Below are positions 57,592 through 64,000 of a DNA stretch of 64,000 nt, piece by piece. Position 1 is the first letter of the stretch. Every line of letters starts with the position of its first letter. Where the stretch lies: the NCBI RefSeq assembly GCF_002086735.1, contig NZ_MVIJ01000012.1:1-64000 (forward strand). The letters run 5' to 3'. The notes beneath the pieces were generated by a model, which was given only the letters and a program-made list of their open reading frames with translations, searched no databases and was not told the origin of the DNA. Source of the stretch: Mycobacterium scrofulaceum. GTDB taxonomy: Bacteria; Actinomycetota; Actinomycetes; Mycobacteriales; Mycobacteriaceae. Made by a program: the position numbers and the translations under genes.

Positions 57592-57676
57592 CGCTATGGC
57601 GCTTACGGGTGGCCCAAGCCGGTAATCCTCCCCCGCGTCGGGTCCGAATAATTGGCAGACGACGAACGGAGATTCC

Positions 57677-59017
57677 ATGGCTGGACAGCTGCGCTGCCTC
57701 GTGACCGGGGCGACCGGTTACATCGGTGCCCGGCTTGCGCCGCGACTGCTGGACGAAGGTCACCGGGTCCGCGCCCTGGCCCGCAACCCGGCCAAGTTGG
57801 AAGACGTGCCGTGGCGGCGGCGGGCCGAGGTCGCGCGGGGCGACCTGGGTGACGTCGATTCCCTGATCGCGGCGTTCGACGGGATCGACGTCGTCTACTA
57901 CCTGGTCCACTCGATGGGCACGTCGAAGGACTTCGCCGACGAGGAGACGCGCGCGGTGCGCAACGTCGTCAGCGCGGCCCGTCGCACCGGGGTGCGGCGC
58001 ATCGTCTACCTGAGTGGGCTGCATCCCGAGGGCGGGAAGCTCTCGCCGCACCTGCAATCGCGGGCGGCGGTCGGCGACGCGCTCATCGATTCGGGAATCG
58101 AGACCGTCGTGCTGCAGGCGGGTGTCGTCGTCGGCTCCGGGTCCGCGTCGTTCGAGATGATCCGGCACCTCACCGACCGGTTGCCGGTGATGACCACCCC
58201 GAAATGGGTGCACAACAAGATCCAGCCGATCGCGGTGCGCGACGTGCTCTATTACCTGGTCGCCGCGGCGACGGCGCCGGTCCCGTCATCGCGCACCTGG
58301 GACATCGGCGGGCCCGACGTCCTGGAGTACGGCGACATGATGCGGGTCTACGCCGACGTGGCGGGGCTGGGCAAGCGCTATCTGATCGTGCTGCCGTTTC
58401 TGACGCCGACGATCGCCAGCCTCTGGGTGGGGACCGTGACGCCGATCCCGCCGGGACTGGCGCGGCCGCTGATCGAATCGCTGGAGTGCGACGCGGTGAT
58501 GCGCAACCACGACGTCGACGGCATCATCGAACCGCCGCCCGGTGGCCTGACCGGCTACCGCCGGTCCGTCGAACTGGCGCTTGCGCGGGCCGCCCGGGGA
58601 GTCCCGGAGCCCTCGTGGTCGTCGCTGCGGTCCGAACCGGCCGAGGCGCTGCCCAGCGACCCGGACTGGGCGGGCGAGATCGTCTACACCGATGTGCGAA
58701 CCGCCGAAACCGCCAGCGAACCCGCCCACGTCTGGCAGGCGGCGGAGAACGCGGTGCATTCGCGAGCGGACGGTTGGCAGGTCGAGGAGCGCGCGGCGGG
58801 CGCCCTGTTGCGGCTGCGCTCCACCAAGCGGGCGCCGGGACGGGAATGGCTCGAGATCACGGTCACGCCGCGGGACGGCCGCGGCAGCCGCTACACCCAG
58901 CGGTCCATCTTTTTGCCGCGGGGCATCCCGGGGCGGGCGTACTGGTTCTTCGCGCGGCCCGCGCACCACGCCGCGACGCGCGCGCTGGCCCGCGAGGTCG
59001 TCGGTTCCGCGGGGTAG
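57677..59017 (+). CDS. NAD(P)-binding SDR with C-terminal DUF2867
   Basis: A 446-aa two-domain protein. Residues 1-300 form an atypical extended SDR with GATGYIGARL at the nucleotide loop, YYLVHSMG, IVYLSGLHP and RDVLYYLVAAA. Residues about 340-446 (TQRSIFLPRGIPGRAYWFFARPAHH) match DUF2867. This pairing occurs in uncharacterised actinobacterial oxidoreductases. A shorter paralogue of the first domain lies on the opposite strand at 59743-60888. The substrate is unknown. Confidence 0.82.
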   Translation: MAGQLRCLVTGATGYIGARLAPRLLDEGHRVRALARNPAKLEDVPWRRRAEVARGDLGDVDSLIAAFDGIDVVYYLVHSMGTSKDFADEETRAVRNVVSAARRTGVRRIVYLSGLHPEGGKLSPHLQSRAAVGDALIDSGIETVVLQAGVVVGSGSASFEMIRHLTDRLPVMTTPKWVHNKIQPIAVRDVLYYLVAAATAPVPSSRTWDIGGPDVLEYGDMMRVYADVAGLGKRYLIVLPFLTPTIASLWVGTVTPIPPGLARPLIESLECDAVMRNHDVDGIIEPPPGGLTGYRRSVELALARAARGVPEPSWSSLRSEPAEALPSDPDWAGEIVYTDVRTAETASEPAHVWQAAENAVHSRADGWQVEERAAGALLRLRSTKRAPGREWLEITVTPRDGRGSRYTQRSIFLPRGIPGRAYWFFARPAHHAATRALAREVVGSAG

Positions 59018-59023
59018 CGGGCG

Positions 59024-59746
59024 TCAGACGCCGAACATCGGGGGCAGCACGAGAACCATGATCAGCCCCCATACCAAGTGGGTGAGCACCGGCGCCAGGA
59101 CACCGCCGGTCGCCCGGCGCTCGAACGCGCACACCGTCCCCAGGATGATCGCGGCGAAACCGAGCATGGGATTGCCACTGGCCAGCGTCGCGAACGTGTA
59201 CAGGATGGTCGAAATCAGGACGGGGTGAAACCGGCCCAGGGCCGTGTAGAGCGCGCCGCGAAAGAACACCTCCTCGGCCACGCCGTTGACCAGGGTGATC
59301 GCCACGATCACCGGATACCAGCCGTGGTGGGCGTATTCCAGCACTCTGGTGATCAGCTCGGCCACGGGCGTGATCTCCCGGGCTATCAGCCCGCCGATCA
59401 CGAAGACCGCGCCGAGCAGCAAGCCGATCGTCATCCCGGTGATGACCGGCCTCTGGTTGCGGCCGCGCCAGCAGATGCCGCCGAGATGCAGCGGGCCGGA
59501 CGCGAACCCGCCGGCGGCCCACACCCCCGCCAGCGCCAAGGTCAGCCAATAGAAGCTCGCGTCGCCCGGATGGCGCCGCAACGAAAACCCGAGCACCACG
59601 GCGCCGAGCACCACCGTGACGGCCACGATGACCCGCCGGCGGCGCACGACGGCGGGCGACTCATGGTGCGGCACGGCGACCTTGGTGAGCGCGCGCGACC
59701 ACTCGGACAGCACGCCGGTGTGGGACGGGGCGGTTGACTGGCTCAT
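59024..59746 (-). CDS. CPBP-family intramembrane metalloprotease
   Basis: A 240-aa membrane protein with about seven helices. EEVFFRGALY is the EExxxR motif, FATLASGNPMLGFAAIILGTVCAF follows, and LAPVLTHLVWGLI gives the second histidine of the CAAX-protease/bacteriocin-processing (CPBP) family. It probably cleaves or matures membrane substrates. Its ATG overlaps the stop of the upstream SDR by four bases (ATGA), so the two are coupled. It converges on the SDR-DUF2867 gene, six bases apart. Confidence 0.85.
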   Translation of the reverse strand: MSQSTAPSHTGVLSEWSRALTKVAVPHHESPAVVRRRRVIVAVTVVLGAVVLGFSLRRHPGDASFYWLTLALAGVWAAGGFASGPLHLGGICWRGRNQRPVITGMTIGLLLGAVFVIGGLIAREITPVAELITRVLEYAHHGWYPVIVAITLVNGVAEEVFFRGALYTALGRFHPVLISTILYTFATLASGNPMLGFAAIILGTVCAFERRATGGVLAPVLTHLVWGLIMVLVLPPMFGV

Positions 59747-60888
59747 ACGGGACGCACCTTCGGGGTCAGGGCGATCAGGAAGTCGAGTCCGGTTCGAAGC
59801 GCTCCGGCCAGCGGACCCGGGACCATGCCGACCAGCCGCAGAGCCGGCCGCGCGACCGGTGGGGTGAGCCGCCGCGCGACGTGGCGGATGCGCCGCGCGT
59901 CACCACCGGCCCACACCGGATCGGTGTTGGCCAGGTGATGGGGATCGGCCAGGGCGTTGACCGGGCACGGGCGATGTGGCTGATCGGCCAAGGCTAGGGC
60001 AATGGCGTCCCCGACGCCGAGCAACCCACCGGGCGGGTCGGGCACCCGATCGCGTAAGTCGCTCTCGGACGCCACCATCGGATGGTCCAGCGATTCCACC
60101 AGATCCCCGGCCAGCCCGGGTGGCACCGGCAGCGCGACGCCGGTGACCAGCGACGCCAGCCCGGTGTCGACCCTGCCGACCGGCAACCCGGCGTGAAACC
60201 TGCCGGAGATGCGCGCATACGTCTTGAGCAGCTCGCGGTAGGACGTGGTGTCCGGGCCGGCGATGTCGTACGCCCCCGCCGGTAACAGGCCGGGGTCGGC
60301 CGCGGCGACCAGGTAGTGCAGGACGTCGCGGATGGAGATCGGGTCGATCGGGTTGTCCATCCAGCTCGGTATCGGCATGAGCGGGAACCGGTCGCCGACG
60401 TAGCGCATCATCTCGAACGACGTCGAGCCGGCGCCGATGATCATCGCCGCGCCCAGCCACACCAGCTCGGGGCCGTCGGGGACCGTCAGGGCCTCGGCCA
60501 CCTCCGCCCGGCTGGTCAGGTGCTCGGACAGCACCTCGTCGGCCGGCACGAATCCGCCCAGGTAGACGATGCGTCGCACACCGGCATCCCTGGCGGCCGC
60601 GGCCAGGTTGGCCGCCGCGGCCCTGTCGGCGTCGCGGAAGCCGGGCTGACCGATGGCGTGCACCAGGTAATACACCACGTCGACCGGGCCACAGCCGGCG
60701 AAGGCCGCCCGGGTCGACGCGGGCTGGCTGGCGTCTAGTGTCACCGGTGTGACGTCGCCGAACCACCCGAACCGCCTGAGGGATTCGGGCTTTCGGGTGG
60801 CGGCAACGACCTGGTGCCGGTCCGCCAGCAGGGCGGTGACCAGCCGCGATCCGACATAGCCGGTGGCGCCGGTGACCAGGATCCGCAT
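59743..60888 (-). CDS. NAD(P)-binding SDR, paralogue of the 57.7-kb gene
   Basis: A 381-aa protein. VTGATGYVGSRL, YYLVHAIGQPGF, IVYLGGFVPADEVLSEHLTSR and RDVLHYLVAAAD closely follow the SDR domain at 57677-58570. It has no DUF2867; the C-terminal 80 residues are different and partly hydrophobic. The ATG at 60888 was chosen because the motif starts there; the open frame to 61059 overlaps the divergent ICMT gene. Translation appears coupled to the protease gene. The substrate is unknown. Confidence 0.8.
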   Translation of the reverse strand: MRILVTGATGYVGSRLVTALLADRHQVVAATRKPESLRRFGWFGDVTPVTLDASQPASTRAAFAGCGPVDVVYYLVHAIGQPGFRDADRAAAANLAAAARDAGVRRIVYLGGFVPADEVLSEHLTSRAEVAEALTVPDGPELVWLGAAMIIGAGSTSFEMMRYVGDRFPLMPIPSWMDNPIDPISIRDVLHYLVAAADPGLLPAGAYDIAGPDTTSYRELLKTYARISGRFHAGLPVGRVDTGLASLVTGVALPVPPGLAGDLVESLDHPMVASESDLRDRVPDPPGGLLGVGDAIALALADQPHRPCPVNALADPHHLANTDPVWAGGDARRIRHVARRLTPPVARPALRLVGMVPGPLAGALRTGLDFLIALTPKVRPV

Positions 60889-61057
60889 ACCGTCCAACCT
60901 AGCGGCCGCGTCCGCGTGCGTGACGCCCGTGCGATTTTCGGCCCGGATTTTCGCCATGTGTTTCCCGCAAGCGGGAGGTGCCCCCCGCTCGCGGCGGGTG
61001 AACCGGCGCGGCGGCGGCATCGTGACCCACGATGAACCTTCAAGAGATAGTGGAGCC

Positions 61058-61558
61058 ATGTATTACCTGCTGGTCCTGGCCGTCGCCATCGAACGCGTCG
61101 CGGAGCTGGTGGTCTCCACCCGAAACGCCCGGTGGTCTTTAGCCCAGGGCGCCAAGGAGTTTGGGCGACCGCATTACCCGGTGATGGTGGTGCTGCATAC
61201 GGGGCTGCTCGTCGGCTGCCTCGTCGAGCCGTGGGCGCTGCACCGGCCTTTCATCGCGTGGCTGGGCTGGCCGATGCTGGCGGTGGTGGCCCTGAGCCAG
61301 GGCCTGCGCTGGTGGTGCATCGCCACGCTGGGCCGGCGGTGGAACACCCGGGTGATCGTGTTGCCGCAGGCCCCGCTGGTGCAACGGGGCCCCTACCGGT
61401 GGCTGCACCACCCGAACTATGTTGCAGTGGTGGCTGAGGGGTTGGCGCTGCCGTTGGTGCACACGGCGTGGCTGACCGCGGTGATTTTCACCCTGGCCAA
61501 CGCGGCGTTGCTGCGGGTGCGGCTGCATGTCGAGAACTCCGCCCTGGGCTACACGTGA
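61058..61558 (+). CDS. ICMT-type membrane methyltransferase (Rv1139c-like)
   Basis: A 166-aa protein with four to five helices. RGPYRWLHHPNYVAVVAEGLALPL and the C-terminal RVRLHVENSAL are the SAM-binding RHPxY...E pattern of isoprenylcysteine carboxyl methyltransferase-like proteins. In actinobacteria such proteins occur with type III PKS and a flavoprotein and methylate alkylresorcinol or alkylquinone products. Here only the flavoprotein is adjacent, overlapping by GTGA, and no PKS III is in the window. Confidence 0.85.
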   Translation: MYYLLVLAVAIERVAELVVSTRNARWSLAQGAKEFGRPHYPVMVVLHTGLLVGCLVEPWALHRPFIAWLGWPMLAVVALSQGLRWWCIATLGRRWNTRVIVLPQAPLVQRGPYRWLHHPNYVAVVAEGLALPLVHTAWLTAVIFTLANAALLRVRLHVENSALGYT

Positions 61559-62571
61559 GCGATTACGACACCGACCTGTTGATCGTCGGCGGTGGCCCGG
61601 GCGGCCTGGCCACGGCGTTGCACGCCCGCCGCCACGGGCTTTCGGTGGTCGTCGCGGAACCGCGGGAGGGGCCGATCGACAAGGCGTGCGGCGAGGGCCT
61701 GATGCCCGGCGGGTTGGCCGAGCTGATGTCCCTCGGCGTCGACCCGGCCGGCATGCCTTTTCACGGAATCGCCTACGCGAGCGAGCACCGTCGGGCGCAG
61801 GCGCGGTTTCGCCGCGGGCCCGGCCGGGGCGTCCGACGTACCACACTGCACGCGGCGCTGGCCGCGCGCGCCAAAGAGCAAGACACCGAATGGCTTCGGG
61901 CGCGGGTGACCACCGTGCAGCAGGACGCCCACGGGGTGACGGCCGCCGGTGTGCGCGCGAAATGGTTGGTGGCCGCCGACGGTCTGCACTCTGCGGTCCG
62001 GCGGTCCGTCGGGATCGCGTCGACGGCCGGATCGCCGCGGCGCTACGGCGTGCGCTGGCATTTCCGGGTGCCGGCGTGGTCGGAGTTCGTCGAGGTGCAC
62101 TGGTCACGCTGGGGCGAGGCGTACGTGACGCCGGTGGAGCCGGACCTGGTCGGGGTGGCGATCCTGTCGCGGGGACGGCCCGACCTGGCGTGGTTCCCCG
62201 AGCTGGCACGGCGGCTGGACGGCGCCGCTCGGGGCGAGCCGCGCGGGTGCGGGCCGTTGCGGCAGGTGGTTTCCCGCCGGGTCGCCGGGCGGGTGCTGCT
62301 GGTGGGCGACGCGGCGGGGTACGAGGACGCGCTGACCGGTGAGGGCATCAGCCTGGCCGTCAAGCAAGCGGCCGCGGCCGTCGCCGCCATCACCGCCGGC
62401 GAACCGTCGTCGTATGAGCTTGCGTGGCAACGGATCACCCGCAATTACCGGCTGCTGACGCGCGCGCTGGTGCTCGGCAGCGCCCCGCCGGTGGCGCGCC
62501 GCGCGATCGTGCCGGCCTGCAGGCTGCTGCCCGGCGCGTTCCGTCGCGGGGTGAACGTCCTGGCGTCCTAG
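61555..62571 (+). CDS. FAD-dependent oxidoreductase (geranylgeranyl reductase/hydroxylase-like, Rv1138c-like)
   Basis: A 338-aa flavoprotein. DLLIVGGGPGGLATALHARRHG is the FAD Rossmann loop, EPREGPIDKACGEGLMPGGL matches the geranylgeranyl-reductase-like subgroup, VAADGLHSAVRRSVG is the DG motif, and VLLVGDAAGYEDALTGEGIS the GD motif. A GTG start overlaps the ICMT stop (GTGA), so the two are translated together. A joint role in modifying a lipid quinone or phenolic lipid is inferred from similar gene pairs. Confidence 0.87.
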   Translation: MSDYDTDLLIVGGGPGGLATALHARRHGLSVVVAEPREGPIDKACGEGLMPGGLAELMSLGVDPAGMPFHGIAYASEHRRAQARFRRGPGRGVRRTTLHAALAARAKEQDTEWLRARVTTVQQDAHGVTAAGVRAKWLVAADGLHSAVRRSVGIASTAGSPRRYGVRWHFRVPAWSEFVEVHWSRWGEAYVTPVEPDLVGVAILSRGRPDLAWFPELARRLDGAARGEPRGCGPLRQVVSRRVAGRVLLVGDAAGYEDALTGEGISLAVKQAAAAVAAITAGEPSSYELAWQRITRNYRLLTRALVLGSAPPVARRAIVPACRLLPGAFRRGVNVLAS

Positions 62572-62583
62572 CTCCCCGTAAAG

Positions 62584-62647
62584 GGCGAGCAGACACAAAA
62601 TCGCATCACCCTCCGGCGTGTCGCGTGCTTTTGCGTCTGCTCGCGCC
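62584..62647. repeat. Interspersed palindromic element between convergent genes
   Basis: GGCGAGCAGACACAAAA (62584-62600) is repeated inverted as TTTTGCGTCTGCTCGC (62629-62644), with 28 bases between and one mismatch. The A/T-ends flank the loop. It lies between two convergent stops and may end transcription in both directions. From memory, similar GAGCAGACGCAAAA elements occur at many intergenic sites in mycobacteria. Confidence 0.65.
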
Positions 62648-62672
62648 AGGTCCCCCGGCTCGCGCTACGTGA

Positions 62673-63476
62673 CTAGCGCGCCTTCCAGACCGGCTCCCGC
62701 TTCTCGGCGAACGCCAGCGGCCCCTCCCTGGCGTCCTCCGACCTGAGCAGGCCGCGCATCTCGTTCATGGTCCGCGCCCACCCGGCTTCCTCGTCGGTGA
62801 CCACGCCGTCGTCGACACCGTAGGCGATGCGCTTGCTGGCCTGCACCGACAGCGGGGCGTTGACCGTCACCCGCGCGGCCAGGTCCAGCGCGGCGTCGAG
62901 CACCGTCCCGCCCTTGACGACCTGGTTGATCAGGCCCCATTCGCAGGCGTCGGCGGCGGTGATCGGCTCGCCGGTCAACAGCAGCTCCATGCCCACCTTG
63001 CGCGGCAGCTGCTGCACGATCCGGAAGACACCACCGGCGGCCGCGATCAGGCCGCGTTTGACCTCCGGCAGGCCGAACTTCGCCCGCTCGTCGGCCACCA
63101 CCAGGTCGCTGGCCAGGGCCAGCTCGGTGCCCCCGCCCAGCGCGGTGCCGTTGACCGCCGCGATGGTCGGCTTGTCGATGAAGTGGTGCACGTAGCCGGC
63201 GAACCCCCACTCGGGACGGTCGGGGTGGTAGATGTTCTCCCGGCGCGAGATCGCCTTGAGGTCGGCCCCGGCGCAGAACGACTTGTCGCCGGCGCCGGTG
63301 ATCACCACGGCCCGCACGTCGGGGTCGCGCTGCGCCTCGTCGAGCGCGTTCCCGACGCCGACGCTGACGGCGCCGTTGACGGCGTTGCGTGCCTCGGGAC
63401 GGTTGATGGTGATCACCATGACGTTGCCGCGGCGCTCGGCCAGCACCGCGGGCTGGTCGGCCGGGGCGTCCGTCAC
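62673..63476 (-). CDS. Enoyl-CoA hydratase
   Basis: A 267-aa crotonase. GAGDKSFCAGADLKAI and AAVNGTALGGGTELALASDLVVA form the oxyanion hole. FGLPEVKRGLIAAAGGVFRI contains one glutamate of the catalytic region, while the second conserved position is Ala/Gly, so classic hydration is not certain. The GTG at 63476 overlaps the thiolase stop (GTGA), giving a coupled thiolase-hydratase pair for fatty-acid beta-oxidation. The longer open frame upstream lies antisense-like within the thiolase and is not used. Confidence 0.88.
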   Translation of the reverse strand: MTDAPADQPAVLAERRGNVMVITINRPEARNAVNGAVSVGVGNALDEAQRDPDVRAVVITGAGDKSFCAGADLKAISRRENIYHPDRPEWGFAGYVHHFIDKPTIAAVNGTALGGGTELALASDLVVADERAKFGLPEVKRGLIAAAGGVFRIVQQLPRKVGMELLLTGEPITAADACEWGLINQVVKGGTVLDAALDLAARVTVNAPLSVQASKRIAYGVDDGVVTDEEAGWARTMNEMRGLLRSEDAREGPLAFAEKREPVWKAR

Positions 63477-64000
63477 AGCAACTCCACGATGGTGGCGTTG
63501 GCCTGGCCACCGCCCTCGCACATCGTCTGCAGGCCGTAACGAATTCCCTTGTCCCGCATGTGGTAGAGCAGCGTGGTCATGATCCGCGCGCCCGAGCCGC
63601 CCAGCGGGTGGCCCAGCGCGATGGCGCCGCCGTTGGGGTTGAGCTTCTTCTCGTCGGCGCCGATATCCTTCAACCACGCCAGCGGGACGGGCGCGAACGC
63701 CTCGTTGACCTCGTAGGCCCCGATGTCGTCGATGGACAGGCCGGAGCGCTTCAGCGCCTTCTGGGTCGCCGGGATGGGCGCCGTCAGCATGATCACCGGG
63801 TCGGCGCCGGCCAGTACCGCGGTGTGCACCTTCGCGATCGGCTTGAGGCCGAGTTCCTTGGCCTTCTCGGCGGACATGAACAGGAGTGCGGCCGAACCGT
63901 CGGTGATCTGCGAGGAGTTGCCGGCGTGGATCACGCCGTCTTCCTTGAACGCCGGCTTCAGCGACGCCATCTTCTCCATTGTGGTGCCGCGGCGGATGCC
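63473..64000 (-). CDS. Thiolase (acetyl-CoA acetyltransferase), C-terminal part
   Basis: The frame is open to the right edge, so only the last 175 residues are seen, starting GIRRGTTMEKM. GNSSQITDGSAALLFMS, NEAFAPVPLAW, NGGAIALGHPLGGSGARI (His of the active site) and CEGGGQANATIVELL (second catalytic Cys) are standard thiolase C-terminal blocks. It cleaves 3-ketoacyl-CoA or condenses acetyl-CoA. M. tuberculosis retains only a short fragment, Rv1135A, at this position, so this gene appears more complete. It is coupled to the downstream hydratase. Confidence 0.9.
   Translation of the reverse strand, partial: GIRRGTTMEKMASLKPAFKEDGVIHAGNSSQITDGSAALLFMSAEKAKELGLKPIAKVHTAVLAGADPVIMLTAPIPATQKALKRSGLSIDDIGAYEVNEAFAPVPLAWLKDIGADEKKLNPNGGAIALGHPLGGSGARIMTTLLYHMRDKGIRYGLQTMCEGGGQANATIVELL

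Overview
The window is a stretch of high-GC mycobacterial chromosome. The evidence is three PPE proteins, a Mas-type lipid polyketide synthase with a fatty-acyl-AMP ligase, mycothiol (mshB), F420 (fbiC), PIM/LAM (pimE, lpqW) and narGHJI genes, and GTG/TTG starts with purine-rich Shine-Dalgarno sites. From about 22 kb to the right end the gene order is that of M. tuberculosis H37Rv roughly Rv1180 back to Rv1135A, read in reverse. The mmpL13 homologue is a single intact gene, whereas M. tuberculosis carries two split genes. A slow-growing non-tuberculous Mycobacterium is likely; the species cannot be fixed from this sequence alone. Comparisons to M. tuberculosis are from memory, not from a search.

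Left part (0-22 kb), accessory: the C-terminus of a PPE-PPW protein and a FAAL (FadD21-like). Then, on the minus strand, a sulfotransferase followed by an HPP-type membrane protein and a CPA2 antiporter. A second minus-strand unit encodes two NarK-type transporters, a stand-alone APS kinase, a single-chain ATP sulfurylase (Sat) and a 105-aa protein of unknown function, and ends at an intrinsic terminator. Two PPE-SVP genes then converge on a complete KS-AT-DH-ER-KR-ACP synthase. ATP sulfurylase plus APS kinase makes PAPS, and the sulfotransferase uses PAPS. A PAPS supply and user lying between a FAAL and a Mas-like PKS suggests a dedicated module for a sulfated, methyl-branched lipid. This is inference and is the most interesting hypothesis here. 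Related direct-repeat elements (CAG spaced 11 bp, resembling PhoP boxes) lie in the long intergenic regions of this part.

Middle (22-45 kb), core: an APC permease with a C-terminal OB-fold-like domain, dapC, fdxC, a TB8.4-like secreted protein, fbiC, a small membrane protein with a 35-aa upstream ORF, mshB, a divergent TetR gene, lpqW, typA, the overlapping narGHJI operon, mutT2, a PCD gene and pimE.

Right part (45-64 kb): two Ala/Pro-rich secreted proteins, several small conserved proteins (DUF1059-like, DUF5302, DUF1697, PPOX, NTF2-like), an HhH-GPD protein, a divergent GntR/sirtuin pair, a methyltransferase, MmpL13, a very small gene unit closed by a perfect hairpin, then lipid-metabolism genes (SDR, Mcr, EchA), two paralogous SDRs around a CPBP protease, an ICMT/flavoprotein pair, and an enoyl-CoA hydratase coupled to a thiolase cut by the window edge. 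No tRNA, rRNA, IS element or CRISPR array was seen.
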